This document shows, piece after piece, positions 1-10,374 of a stretch of 64,000 bases of DNA. The position numbers and the translations under genes are program-made. The first letter of the stretch is position 1. Every line of letters begins with the position of its first letter. This stretch comes from Eunapius fragilis (taxonomy: Eukaryota > Porifera > Demospongiae > Spongillida > Spongillidae): contig OY811990.1 in NCBI GenBank assembly GCA_963681505.1, forward strand, positions 3,425,165-3,489,164, given 5' to 3'. The notes under the pieces were generated by a model. That model made no database searches. It was not told the origin of the DNA and worked only from the letters and a program-made list of their open reading frames with translations.

Positions 1-2167
1 CACACCTCTCGTCTCCTCTGCCGATATGAAACGTTTGACCTCCTCAACTGAACTCATGAATACTGAGCTGGGACCAGCCTGTCTTTTCATGTACTCCACA
101 ATACCTGAGGTAACAGGAGAAATGGTGACGTGGTATGGATGACACAAATCTCTATATACATATACACATAGGCTTGGATTTCTATGGTAGGTATCCAAAG
201 TGTTCACAGTTTTCTTCTGCATATACCTAACTTTGATCATTTCAAAGCTGAGGTGAAATCAACTACCAATGTTTGGAGTAATGGTGGAGGTGAGGATATA
301 GCCATACATGACAGAGAGCCATAACAGGGCCATGGACTGGATAGTTTAAAAAGTGGCTCCCAACAATAGCAATACACTGGATCACCTAAGCAAAACTAAC
401 ACATTCCACCAGAGAAAACCACCAGTGCAACACCATCACTATGTGTTGAAAGTACACCTTCACTATGGGGTGTCACCTTCACTATGCTGTCACACAACTT
501 TCACTCACACAACTTTCACTCACACAACTTAATTTTCCCTCCCACCCATCCATCTTCCCCATACCACCTCCCTCCTCCCCATACCATCTCCCTCCTCCCC
601 ATACCATCTTCCTCCCTTGGGCCAGTGTAGTTGTACGTCCTCCCATGATGGAACATGTACAGTAGAGGGTACCCTGATATCCCAAACCTCTTGGCCACCT
701 CCAGCTGGTCGGGCAGCTTCACCCTCCCCAGGAGGACTGGTGGGTCGTTGGCCAGAAGGCGCCGAGCAGCTGCTGCAAAGTGAGGCTCCAGATGTTGGCA
801 ATGAATACACCTATGGCGGGTCAATAGGGAGGAGAGGGGAGGAGGGAGAGGAAGGAGGGAGAGGAAGGAGGGGAGGGGAGTGGGGAGGAAGGGAGGGAGG
901 GAGGGGAGGAGGAGGAAGAGAGGAGGAGGGAGGAAGGAGGGGAGGAGGGAGGGAGAGGGGAGGAGGGAGGGAGAGGGGAGGAGGGAGGGAGAGGGGAGGA
1001 GGGAGGGAGAGGGGAGAGGGGAGGAGGGAGGGAGAGGGGAAGGAGATGAATGAGAATTAACATAGTCATGTTACTGTTAAATGCTTCCAAACATCTCCCT
1101 AGTGAATATGTGCAGCTTGTAAGGTACAACCTCACAGAGATGGGTCACTGGGATGCATGCTAACACACAATGTGGCCATTTTGGGGTGTGGAGGGTGAGG
1201 GTGAGGTCAACAAGCTTGAAAATGATAGTGTAACCTATCAAGGTTGCAGCCAAATGGGAGGTATGGGGAGGAGGGGGAGGGTGTAGGTGGAGGGGGTGGT
1301 TATATCATGCACCATGTGGAGGGTGAGGGTGAGGTCAACAAGCTTGAAAATGATAGTGTAACCTATCAAGGTTGCAGCCATATGGGAAGGTATGGGGAGG
1401 AGGGGGAGGGTGTAGGTGGAGGGGGTGGTTATATCATGCACCATGATGGTAGCACAACGTGGGGTACATGGCTGTGCAAACCTACCAATCAGCATAGAAC
1501 TCCACCAAGATCAGGTCTGCTTGGTTGATGGTTGCGTCAAAGTTCTCCTGCGTCAGTTCGAGCACAACGCTTTTCCCAAGATGGCGGAGTGCCTTCTGTT
1601 TAAGCATATAGTCCACTATGCCTGCAAAGGACGAAAGCGAAGGTACACACCCAACGACTAGCGCTGTCCCTCCGAGGGGAGGAGGGGAGGAGGGGGGAAG
1701 AGGAGGAGGAAGGGAGAGGCAAACCTTTCGCTCCCTTGTCTTCGTTAGGACCGTCGTAGTTAAACACTTGCTCCTTCCTAAACACCTTCAGGGTGGGGAC
1801 CTGGGCGATGTTGTACTTCTTCTTCAACGCGGTCTCCGTGCTGGTGTCCACTCGCGCCAGCCGCACTCCCCTGGGAGCTAGCTCTCTGGCCGCCTCCTTG
1901 AGGATACGGTCCAGCGAATGGCAGTGTGCGCACCTGCAGGACAGAGCCAGCGTGGCGTCATTGGGGGAGGGAGGAGGCCTGTGTACGTGCTCACCAGGGA
2001 CTGTAGAAGTCGACAAGCATGATTTCGGTTTTCTTCACGATGTCGTCAAAGTCGCCGTCGTGAAGGTTCAACACCACGTCCGCAGGCTCGGGGTCGTCGC
2101 AGAGAGCGGCATGAAAGCAGCAGACAGCTGCTACTGCTAACAGCGCGCATTGAGTCTTGCAAACCAT
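1..2167 (-). CDS. PDIA4: PDIA4-like protein disulfide isomerase, copy A (N-terminal part; 3' end runs off the window)
   Basis: An ER thiol oxidoreductase that forms and isomerises disulfides in secreted proteins. Five exons read in phase: 1995-2167 (ATG, hydrophobic signal peptide, then DDPEPAD), 1725-1933, 1486-1621, 605-810 and <1-104. The first thioredoxin domain is split at its active site: VDFYSPW spans the splice and continues CAHC. The second has ADW|CIHC, again split inside the Trp codon, then DPPVLL, ISGYPLLYMF and a GPREE-type end. The last visible exon starts GIVEYMKRQAGPSS, the usual start of the PDIA4 b domain. Both CxxC motifs have Ala or Ile where PDIA4 usually has Gly. All junctions are GT-AG and phases match. 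The neighbour upstream is TRIM-NHL copy 1 on the same strand. No breaks are seen in this copy. The family call is firm, the exact orthology less so. Confidence 0.88.
545..1040. repeat. Donor-proximal and purine-rich minisatellites in PDIA4 copy A introns
   Basis: Below the exon end at 605, the minus strand repeats the junction sequence (GGAGGAAGATGGTATGGGG and variants) several times, so decoy 5' splice sites follow the real one. From 828 to 1040, the intron above this exon is a GAGGGAGGGAGAGGGGAGGAGG tract. Equivalent repeats lie in copy B (8110-8265 and 8490-8585) and copy C (39840-39927 and 40150-40330). Confidence 0.75.
1185..1440. repeat. Two-unit tandem repeat of about 125 bp in PDIA4 copy A intron
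   Basis: The stretch GGAGGGTGAGGGTGAGGTCAAC onward at about 1190 recurs at about 1318, including the words AAGCTTGAAAATGATAGTG and TATCAAGGTTGCAGCCA. Only one unit is present in the matching intron of copy B near 8700-8840, so the duplication arose after the gene duplication or was lost in B. Confidence 0.7.
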
Positions 2168-3041
2168 CTCACTTATGTGAGATAATAAACTGAGGATAAT
2201 CTACGGAGGTATCCAGAGTCAATAATGTCCGTATTGATAAATGCATTTATTTTGACTAATTGATGAGCCATCTGATCGTGATCACTTCATACATAGCACC
2301 ATATCTGGAACATTCCCTCTTCAACATACCTTACCCCAACCCCTGTGTGGTCAACTGAAATGATGATGGGTAAACTGGCCATCCCAGTTGGCCAAACATT
2401 TTTAGGTGCTGTCCCCAGGCCGGTTGCCATCAGCTTCTGAATGCGATCATTGCCACATCTCCATTGATAGATATATCACATGGCTCAGTGAACTGACCAT
2501 CATACTCCCATTGATATCTATGCGGCCCACCCTGATCAACGAATGATTAATGCTATAACAGGCTACCTAATTTTATCACGATGACATTATATATTATAAT
2601 GGACCACCTTATGCTTCACATCAAGGTCATGAGGACTACCACACGAGTTTCCAAATGAATATCTTCCTTGATTAAGGTAGCAGCATCCGACTCATTCATT
2701 GTAAAACATATGGTAAGATGTTTTGAAAGAGAAATTACTGACTTGGTACTGGTCAATGGATGACCATTGCATGCAGTAGGCAATTCAGACCAGCAGTCCT
2801 TTGCTACTATGACTGAGTGAATGCAGTCCACCTACCATCCTTTATATATAAACTTATGCATGAGGACTATCATTGAGGGGATGGGGTTAGATCAGATATG
2901 GATGTGTTAGAATGGAGGTGAGAGTATTCCCCACAAGCTGTCATCATGTTATGAGGATTAAACCCAACCCCTTGGAGCTCACTTACACATAATTTGACAC
3001 CAATTTAAAAGATGATACATTACATCATGATTACTTAACCA
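2168..3041 (-). pseudogene. Decayed TRIM-NHL relic between PDIA4 copy A and TRIM copy 1
   Basis: No open gene is seen. On the minus strand, 2340-2530 resembles the NHL-repeat exon of the neighbouring TRIM gene (the words behind KKFGQLG and the GGPH-type turn), and 2605-2705 resembles its filamin-domain end (HDLDV region), with many changes. The duplicated relic lies at about 9790-10280. This looks like an older, dead TRIM-NHL copy that was carried along in the tandem duplication. Confidence 0.5.
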
Positions 3042-5479
3042 CTACACAAAATACTTAAATACAGTGTGTTCTGTATGGTTGGCTACATACAGACTACCTC
3101 TAATAGGATCCAGAGCAACACCATAGGGTTCACTGAGATTACCAACTGTGTGGATCTTGTTTCCCTGAGGATCGAAGATGGCAAGAGAATTGCCACTGCA
3201 CTCACAGACAAGGCTGTAACCTTCTTCATCAATTGCTATTCCAGTTGGATCATTTACATCTCCATAAGATCTTACATAGGTCCCATCTGGTGTGAAGACT
3301 TTGATGGTGTCAGAATCACGAGCAGCAACATGGATGTTCCCTTGAGGGTCCAAGGCAAGACCCATTGGAACCTTAAAACCCTGAGCACCAGAGACATCAC
3401 CATTTATGGTCAATAGCCAGCTGCCATTTTCAATATTACTACCCTGTCATTGCCACTATCAGCAACAATCATCCTATCTCTTTGGTCAACAATAACTGAT
3501 TCTGGTCCGCTAAACTGTCCCTGATCTGATCCATGTTGGCCAAACTTTTGTAGGAACTGTCCTCCTGTTGTCAGCTTCTGAATGCGATGATTGCCATAGT
3601 CAGCAACATACATCACATCTCCCTTGATGGATATACCATTTGGTGCATCGAACTGACCATCACCACTCCCACCACTACCTATGGTTCTCTTCTCATGACC
3701 ACCTTTGTCAAACACATGAACCATATCATGACAATAGCTGGCTACATAGATGTCTCCACTGTCATGGATGGCAATACCTAATGGATCATCACTACAACTG
3801 ATAACTTGCTGGGGGTCACATAAGGTGCTGTAGCAAGGCCTCACATCAAGGTCATGTGGACTGCCCTGTACATGTTCACCATCCATTGTGATGAGGAGCT
3901 GGTGAGGACCAGCAGCCTGAGGGGTGAGGGTGATGGTGTAGGTACCATCTCCATGGTCCTCCACCTTTCCTGGGACAACTGCTCCATTATGTGACTTGGG
4001 CCTCAGCTCAGCCTTCACCTGCAGACCACCATATGGGTACCTCTCTCCCTCTGAGCTCTTGGTCTCCACTTTTACACTATACACCTTGTCCATCCTGGCT
4101 GCTGACTTAGAAGACCATGTGCTTTGTGATGGAGATGGGGATAAGGCCAGTACACTACCAAATATGGAGAGTTCCTTCATCAGAGAATCAGTTGGTAGCG
4201 TTGCATGTATGATACTGGACAAACTGGGAGTGAGGGATACTTTCTTCATGATGGCCTTCAGTTCATTAGGTAGAAAATCTCCAAGAGCTACCACCTCATG
4301 GTCAGTGTGGGTCTGGAGGATGTGGGAGGTCATCTCAGTGTAGCGACCAATCTCATCTTGTATCTTCACTAACTGTTCCTTCTGGAGGGACAGAGCTGTT
4401 GTCTTGAAAAGTGAAATGGCCTCCATCTCTGACAACAGTGTCTTCTTCCTTTCCTCTATGGCTTGGTGGAACTGTTCAAAGGCTTGGTTTATGAGCAGTG
4501 TGGCATTCTCTCTGGAAGTCTCAACCAGTTCAGTCATCTTGTCTTTTTCACCAATGGAACTGGTCAGCTTAGAGGCCATTTCTTGTGCAGACTCAAGTGC
4601 CTCACTCATTTCATCTCTGTGGACCTTTGCAATATGCACACCTCAGCAATCCTATGGTCATTGTGAAGAACTAGGGTGCAGCCATCACATACTAAGCACT
4701 TGCAGGTCTCACAGTAGAATTTTAAGTTTCTTGTATCATGGTGAGGTTTGTAGCAGAAATGTTCAGTTGGTATCATGATGGATGGAAGTAGTCTGACAGA
4801 CTCCTGGTCTAGTCCAACCATCTGGTGATGATGGAATATTTTACTGCTCTTGTGGTGCTCATGACAGAAGGTACAGAGGAACTGACCACATGTACAACAG
4901 AACACCACTGCAGGCCCCTTGCCCCCATCAATACAAGCATCACATGACGTTTCACCACCACTGCCAATCTTGGACATGTACCCAGCCACCTCCACCTCAA
5001 AGCCAAGATGGAGGTTCTGAGGTATAGCATTGACTCCACCCTCTGGTATGGTGATACTTCTCTGACAGGTAGGACACTCCATTTTCTGCTTGTCCCCAGT
5101 CCTTACAAGCTCTGAGCACAAACACTGCACACAGAAAGAGTGTAGACATGGAAGGATCCTAGGGTCTGTGTAGGGCTTAGAGCACAGCTGACATATGGTG
5201 TGTGGAGGAAGGCCAGATCTGTGGAACAATAAACGCGATTAGTTTTGAATTAGACAGTTTATTGCAGTCATGATTTCCAAGAGCCTAACCCATTGGTGGT
5301 CTGGTGTACCCTAGTCTACATTACTACCGAGCAGCGTGATTTAGCCAGAGCTAACTAAGCCTACTTAAAAAGAAATGGAGCTTAAAAGAGGCCTATTCAT
5401 AAATTCTTTTCACTTTAAATGACGATACTTTTTGTGCTTACTCGTTGTCTAAGTCTTCTTGCTTGCACGCTTTCAACAT
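3042..5479 (-). pseudogene. TRIM2/3-like RING/B-box/coiled-coil/filamin/NHL gene, copy 1 (two frameshifts)
   Basis: Exon 1 (5442-5479) encodes MLKACKQEDLDN and ends in a split codon at donor GTAAGC. It joins acceptor CCACAG at 5219-5220 in the frame that gives SGLPPHTICQLC. Exon 2 encodes a RING finger (CQLC...CLHSFCVQC...CPTC), two B-box-like zinc modules (CDACIDGGKGP..CCTCGQFLC and HFCYKPHH...CETCKCLVCDGC), a coiled coil (EKDKMTELVETSREN region), a filamin/ABP280 repeat (GLQVKAELRPKSH...GPHQLLITMDGEHVQGSPHD) and NHL repeats ending VFKYF. Such proteins are E3 ubiquitin ligases or RNA regulators. Against copy 2, one base is missing near 4635, where B-box 2 passes into the coiled coil, and four are missing near 3430 inside the NHL region. 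It is either a recent pseudogene or carries assembly indels. Confidence 0.8.
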
Positions 5480-6104
5480 ATTCGCCTTCTTCAAATCCTA
5501 TTCGTCAAATCGGCAAATTAATGTTTTAAAAATTATACGGTCAGCATTACAATTACAATAAGCGCGCTTTTAAAATAACAATTGACATGCATGGTGGTAT
5601 ATGCTTGAGATTGCACGTTCATCCACTTAGATGCTACCGTACGCATGGTGTGAACGAGCATCGATGGAGACACTGTAGCCGAGGTCCGACCTGCTGCACA
5701 CTGGAGAAACAGCCCATCTTCCATCAACCTTGGCTTGTGCACACGTTCTGCCTAATCAACAATTCTGGCGTGGTAATATTAATAAATCATAGAGCATGTA
5801 CCGTTGAAGCACTAGAAGTGCACATCAGCCACCACTTGATGGCTATAAAGGTTAGAGATGGAGGCTAGTATGCTCACAGAGGGACCACATGATGAAGAAA
5901 GAGAACTCTGTTCGGAGAAATGCATGAACATATTGAAGAGGTGGTTTGTCCACTTGCTGAACAATTAATTCTCTCTGGAGAGGATGTGTGATGTCAAAGC
6001 ATTCACATGGGAGTATTGCCTTAGATATGTGTAGGCCTGTAAGGTGGTGTTCACTGATCAAGGATGACCTTAGGGAGGAGATGTTGCAAGAAAGACCACA
6101 CAAA
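5480..6104. other. Intergenic stretch with a dispersed repeat
   Basis: 5578-5790 matches 26705-26940 (shared core around GAGCATCGATGGAGACACTGTAGCCGAGG, split here by position only). On the minus strand both copies can be read as GLGYSVSIDARSH, so this may be a scattered coding fragment. I recognise no family. 5860-6104 holds no convincing gene. Confidence 0.4.
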
Positions 6105-9100
6105 GGCCACCCCTATACCTCCACACCTTGGAACTTCTCTGCCACCTTTGGGTACCACTCGGCAGCCATGTGACAGGCCTCCCCCGAGGGGACACACAGC
6201 TTCACCATGACGTTCTTCTCAGGGTTCAGAACAATCTTCTTGAAGGTGGACCCCCAGCCGTCTTGACGGGGGCATTCTTGGCCTCCCTTGGAGGCAGCTC
6301 TGACATGCGGTAAGGTTCCAGGGCACCCAAGAGGTAGTCACCCTCTACTCCCTCCCCTTACTCCTTCATACTTCAACTCTTCTCCCTCTTCCTCTTCCTC
6401 ATCTCCTCCCTCCCTCCCCTTCCCTCTCTCCTCCCCCTCTCTCATCCCTCTTCTCTCTCCTCCCTCTATCCTCTCATCTCTCCTCCCCCCCCCCTTTCAG
6501 CTACTCAGTACTGGCACAACATGGTAGCATCGGTTGCTAAGGACTTTGTCAACACTGACATTGTGTTTGCCGTTGTCAATGAGGGTGACTTCCCTGGTGA
6601 CCTGCAGATACTGGGCATGTCTGACTGGGGTGTGGACGTGGCTGTGGGCCTGTTTGCCACCAAGCCCGCCAAGTACCGCATGACTGAAGAGCTCACCCCC
6701 TCCTCCCTGCACCAGTTTGTCCAAGACTACCTCCTGGGTGACCAGGAACCTTACCTCACGTCAGAGCTGCCCCCAAGGGAGGCCAAGAATTCCCCTGTCA
6801 AGACGGTGGTGGGATCCACCTTCAAGAAGATTGTTCTGAACCCTGAGAAGAACGTCATGGTGAAGCTGTGTGTCCCCTCGGGGGAGGCCTGTCACAAGGC
6901 CGCCGAGTGGTACCCAAAGGTGGCAGAGAAGTTCCAAGGTGTGAACGACCTGGTGTTTGCTGAGATGAACGTTGGTCTCAATGACCCTCCGCTGGGTACC
7001 AAGTATGACCAACTTCCTGTCTTTTATTTCTCGGCCCGGGAGAGTGCACCGCATGCTCACCCTCCTCCCTGCACCAATGTGTCCAGGAGGAGAGATAGAG
7101 AGGAGAGAGGGGACTTCAGGAGGAGAGAAGAGAGGGAGGGAGGGTGGAGAGGGGAAAGAAGGGAGGGAGTGGAACAGAGGGAAGTGAGAGGAGGAAGGAT
7201 ATGTTGTATCAATTGAACTATTACCATCTTCCCATAACACATTGGTCGCATACCTTTGCGTCCTCCTCTGTTCCAGTTGACTTCAAAGTATGCCACCAGG
7301 AGTGGGCGGTGGGTGTACACTGTCCCCATGTTGTCCTTGGTTACCTGTCCCACCAGAGGATGAGCAGTGGAGTACATTTCACTCATGGCTGTAGCGTTGT
7401 TGGACAGGTCATGGAAGATGGTCCTACCACTCTCATACTGGGTCACCAGGTGACGTGGATGGAAGACGACTACACTGTTAAGGGGAAAACCCATATCCAT
7501 GGCGATGTCACCGTTAGTGACGTGTCCCAGCTTGATGAAGTCCCGGGCAAAGTTCCCGGACTCAATGAAGGCATCTACCAAGAGGCCCTTTGTCTCTTCA
7601 GAGAAGAAGGCCACACCTCTCGTCTCCTCTGACGATATGAAACGTTTGACCTCCTCAACTGAACTCATGAACACTGAGCTGGGACCAGCCTGTCTTTTCA
7701 TGTACTCCACAATACCTGAGGTAACAGGAGAAATGGTGACGTGGTATGGATGACACAAATCTCTATATACATATATACACAAAGGCTTGGATTTCTATGC
7801 TAGGTATCCGAAGTGTTCACAGTTTTCTTCTGCATACACCTAACTTTGCTCATTTCAAAGCTGACGTGAAATCAACTACCAATGTATGGAGTAATGGTGG
7901 TGGTGAGGATATAGCCATACATGACAGAGAGTCATAACAGGGCCATGGACTGGATAGTTTAAAAAGTGGCTCCCAACAATAGCAATACACTGGATCACCT
8001 AAGCAAAACTAACACATTCCACCAAAGAAAACCATCAGTGCAATACCATCACTATGTGTAGAAAGTACACCTTCACTATGCCTTTCACTCACACAACTTA
8101 ATTTTCCCTCCCACTTTACTCTCTCCCATCCATCTTCCCCATACCACCTCCATCCTCCCCATACCATCACCCTCCGCCCCATACCACCTTCCTCCTCCCC
8201 ATACCACCTTCCTCCTCCCCATACCACCTTCCTCCTCCCCACACCATCTCCCTCCTCCCCATACCATCTTCCTCCCTTGGGCCGGTGTAGTTGTACGTCC
8301 TCCCATGACGGAACATGTACAGTAGAGGGTACCCTGATATCCCAAACCTCTTGGCTACCTCCAGCTGGTCAGGCAGCTTCACCCTCCCCAGGAGGACTGG
8401 TGGGTCGTTGGCCAGAAGGCGCCGAGCAGCTGCTGCAAAGTGAGGCTCCAGATGTTGGCAATGAATACACCTATGGCGGGTCAATAGGAAGGAGAGGGGA
8501 GGAGGGAGGAGAGAGGAGGGAGAGGGGAGGGAGAGAGGAGGAGGGAGAAGGGTGAGGAGGGAGGAGGGAAGAGGAAGGAGGGAGAGATGCATGAGAACTA
8601 AATAGTCATGTTACTGTTAAATGCTTCAAAACATTTCCCTAGTGGTTATGTGAAGCTTGTAAGCTACAGCATCACTGAGATGGATGCATGCTAACACACA
8701 ATGTGGGCCATTTTGGGGTGGGGAGGGTGTGGGTGGGATCAACAAGCCTTTCTTAAACTTGAAATTGATAGTGTAACCTACCAAATGGGAGGTATGGGGA
8801 GGAGGGGGAGGGTGTAGGTGGAGGGGGTTATATCATGCACCATGATGATAGCACAACGTGGGGTACATGGCTGTGCAAACCTACCAATCAGCATAGAACT
8901 CCACCAGGATCAGGTCTGCTTGGTTGATGGTTGCGTCAAAGTTCTCCTGCGTCAGTTCGAGCACAACGCTTTTCCCAAGATGGCGGAGTGCCTTCTGTTG
9001 AAGCATATAGTCCACTATGCCTGCAAAGGATGAAAGCGAAGGTACACACCCAACGACTAGCGCTGTCCCTCCGAGGGGAGGAGGGGGGAGAGGAGGAGGA

Positions 9101-9349
9101 GGAGAGGCAAACCTTGCGCTTCCTTGTCTTCGTTAGGACCGTCGTAGTTAAACACTTGCTCCTTCCTAAACACCTTCAGGGTGGGGACCTGGGCGATGTT
9201 GTACTTCTTCTTCAACGTGGTCTCCGTGCTGGTGTCCACTCGCGCCAGCCGCACTCCCCTGGGAGCTAGCTCTCTGGCCGCCTCCTTGAGGATACGGTCC
9301 AGCGAATGGCAGTGTGCGCACCTGCAGGACAGAGCCAGCGTGACGTCAT

Positions 9350-9380
<31 letters not shown>

Positions 9381-9575
9381 AGGACGCCTGTGTACGTGCC
9401 CACTAGGGACTGTAGAAGTCGACAAGCATGATTTCGGTTTCTTCACGATGTCGTCAAAGTCGCCGTCGTGAAGGTTCAACACCACGTCCGCAGGCTCTGG
9501 GTCGTCGCAGAGAGCGGCATGAAAGCAGCAGACAGCTGCTACTGCTAACAGCGCGCATCGAGTCTTGCAAACCAT
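6105..9575 (-). pseudogene. PDIA4: PDIA4-like copy B, with a frameshifted first exon and an inverted 3' exon
   Basis: Tandem duplicate of copy A. Exons at about 9410-9575, 9113-9321, 8885-9020, 8265-8470 and 7254-7725 match copy A. The last carries the b/b' region (SSVEEVKRFIS, FHPRHLVTQYESGRTIFHDL, NWNRGGRK). Exon 1 lacks one A in the KKTEIM region, and its donor has changed from TG|GTGAGC to TA|GTGGGC. The next exon (TQYWHNMVASVAKDF onward) should follow below 7254 on the minus strand but lies on the plus strand at 6501-7045, behind its own CCTTTCAG acceptor. A partial minus-strand copy sits at 6105-6347. The rearrangement makes an ordinary full-length product impossible from this locus as assembled. 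Confidence 0.8.
6501..7050 (+). pseudogene. Inverted PDIA4 b'/a' exon of copy B
   Basis: An open plus-strand exon reads ATQYWHNMVASVAKDF, then GFPGDLQILG-like and KTVVGSTFKKIVLNP text, then the a' thioredoxin region VKLCVPSGEACHKAAEW, KFQGVNDLVFAEMN and YDQLPVFYFS. PDIA4 a' domains normally have APWCGHC at this place. Here the first active-site cysteine is gone (VPSGEAC). It is in the opposite orientation to the rest of the gene. The 3' flank at 7053-7090 repeats a piece of the same exon (compare 6690-6725), marking the rearrangement joint. Confidence 0.8.
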
Positions 9576-10374
9576 CTCACTTTACCCTTGTTACGGGATG
9601 ATAACACATTACAGTTCGATTCAGGACTGAAACTTTTTGGTTGTTTATGTGCGATAAACTACGAATAATCTACGGAGGTATCCAGAGTCAATAATGTCCG
9701 TATTGATTAATTAAAATGTAAAATTATTTATTCTGACCAATTGATGAGCCAGCTGATCGTGATCACTTCATACATAGCCCATATCTGGGACATTCCCTCT
9801 TCAACATACCTTACCCCAACCCCTGTGTAATTCTGTGGTCAACTGTAATTGATGCTGGGTAAACTTCCCATCCCAGTTGGCCAAACTTTTTTAGGTGCTG
9901 TCCCCCAGGCCAGTTGCCATCAGCTTCTGAATGCGATCTTTGCCACATCTCCCTTGATAGATATACCACACGGCTCAGTGAACTGACCATCATACTCCAA
10001 TTGATATCCATGCGGCCCACCCTGATCAACGAATGATCAATGCCATATCTGCAGGCTACCTAATTATATCACAATGACATTATATACCACCAGATGGACC
10101 ACCTTATGCTTCACATCGTGGTTATGAGTATCACCACACGAGTTTCCAAATGAACATATTCCTTGATCCAGGTAGCAGCATCCACCATTCATTGTAAACC
10201 ATATTGTATGGTGTGATGATTTGAAAGAGAAATTACTGACTTGGAAAAGTTCTGGTCAATGGATGACCATTGCATGCAGTAAGGTTTTATGATGAATGAA
10301 TTTAAACCCAACATCTTGTAGCTCACTTAAAAATGATTTGACGCCACTTTAATTAAATCATGATTATATCACTA
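9576..10374 (-). pseudogene. Duplicated TRIM-NHL relic upstream of PDIA4 copy B
   Basis: Counterpart of the relic at 2168-3041. The minus strand still shows HLKKFGQLG from an NHL repeat near 9880 and filamin-end-like sequence near 10110. It is interrupted and has no usable reading frame. 9576-9700 lacks homology to copy A in part and holds nothing recognisable. Confidence 0.45.

Noticed and set aside
5219-5229. Start of TRIM copy 1 at the TTG before HRSGLPPH
   Set aside because: There is no ATG. The sequence TTGTTCCACAG is a splice acceptor, and an upstream exon at 5442-5479 supplies a proper start in phase.
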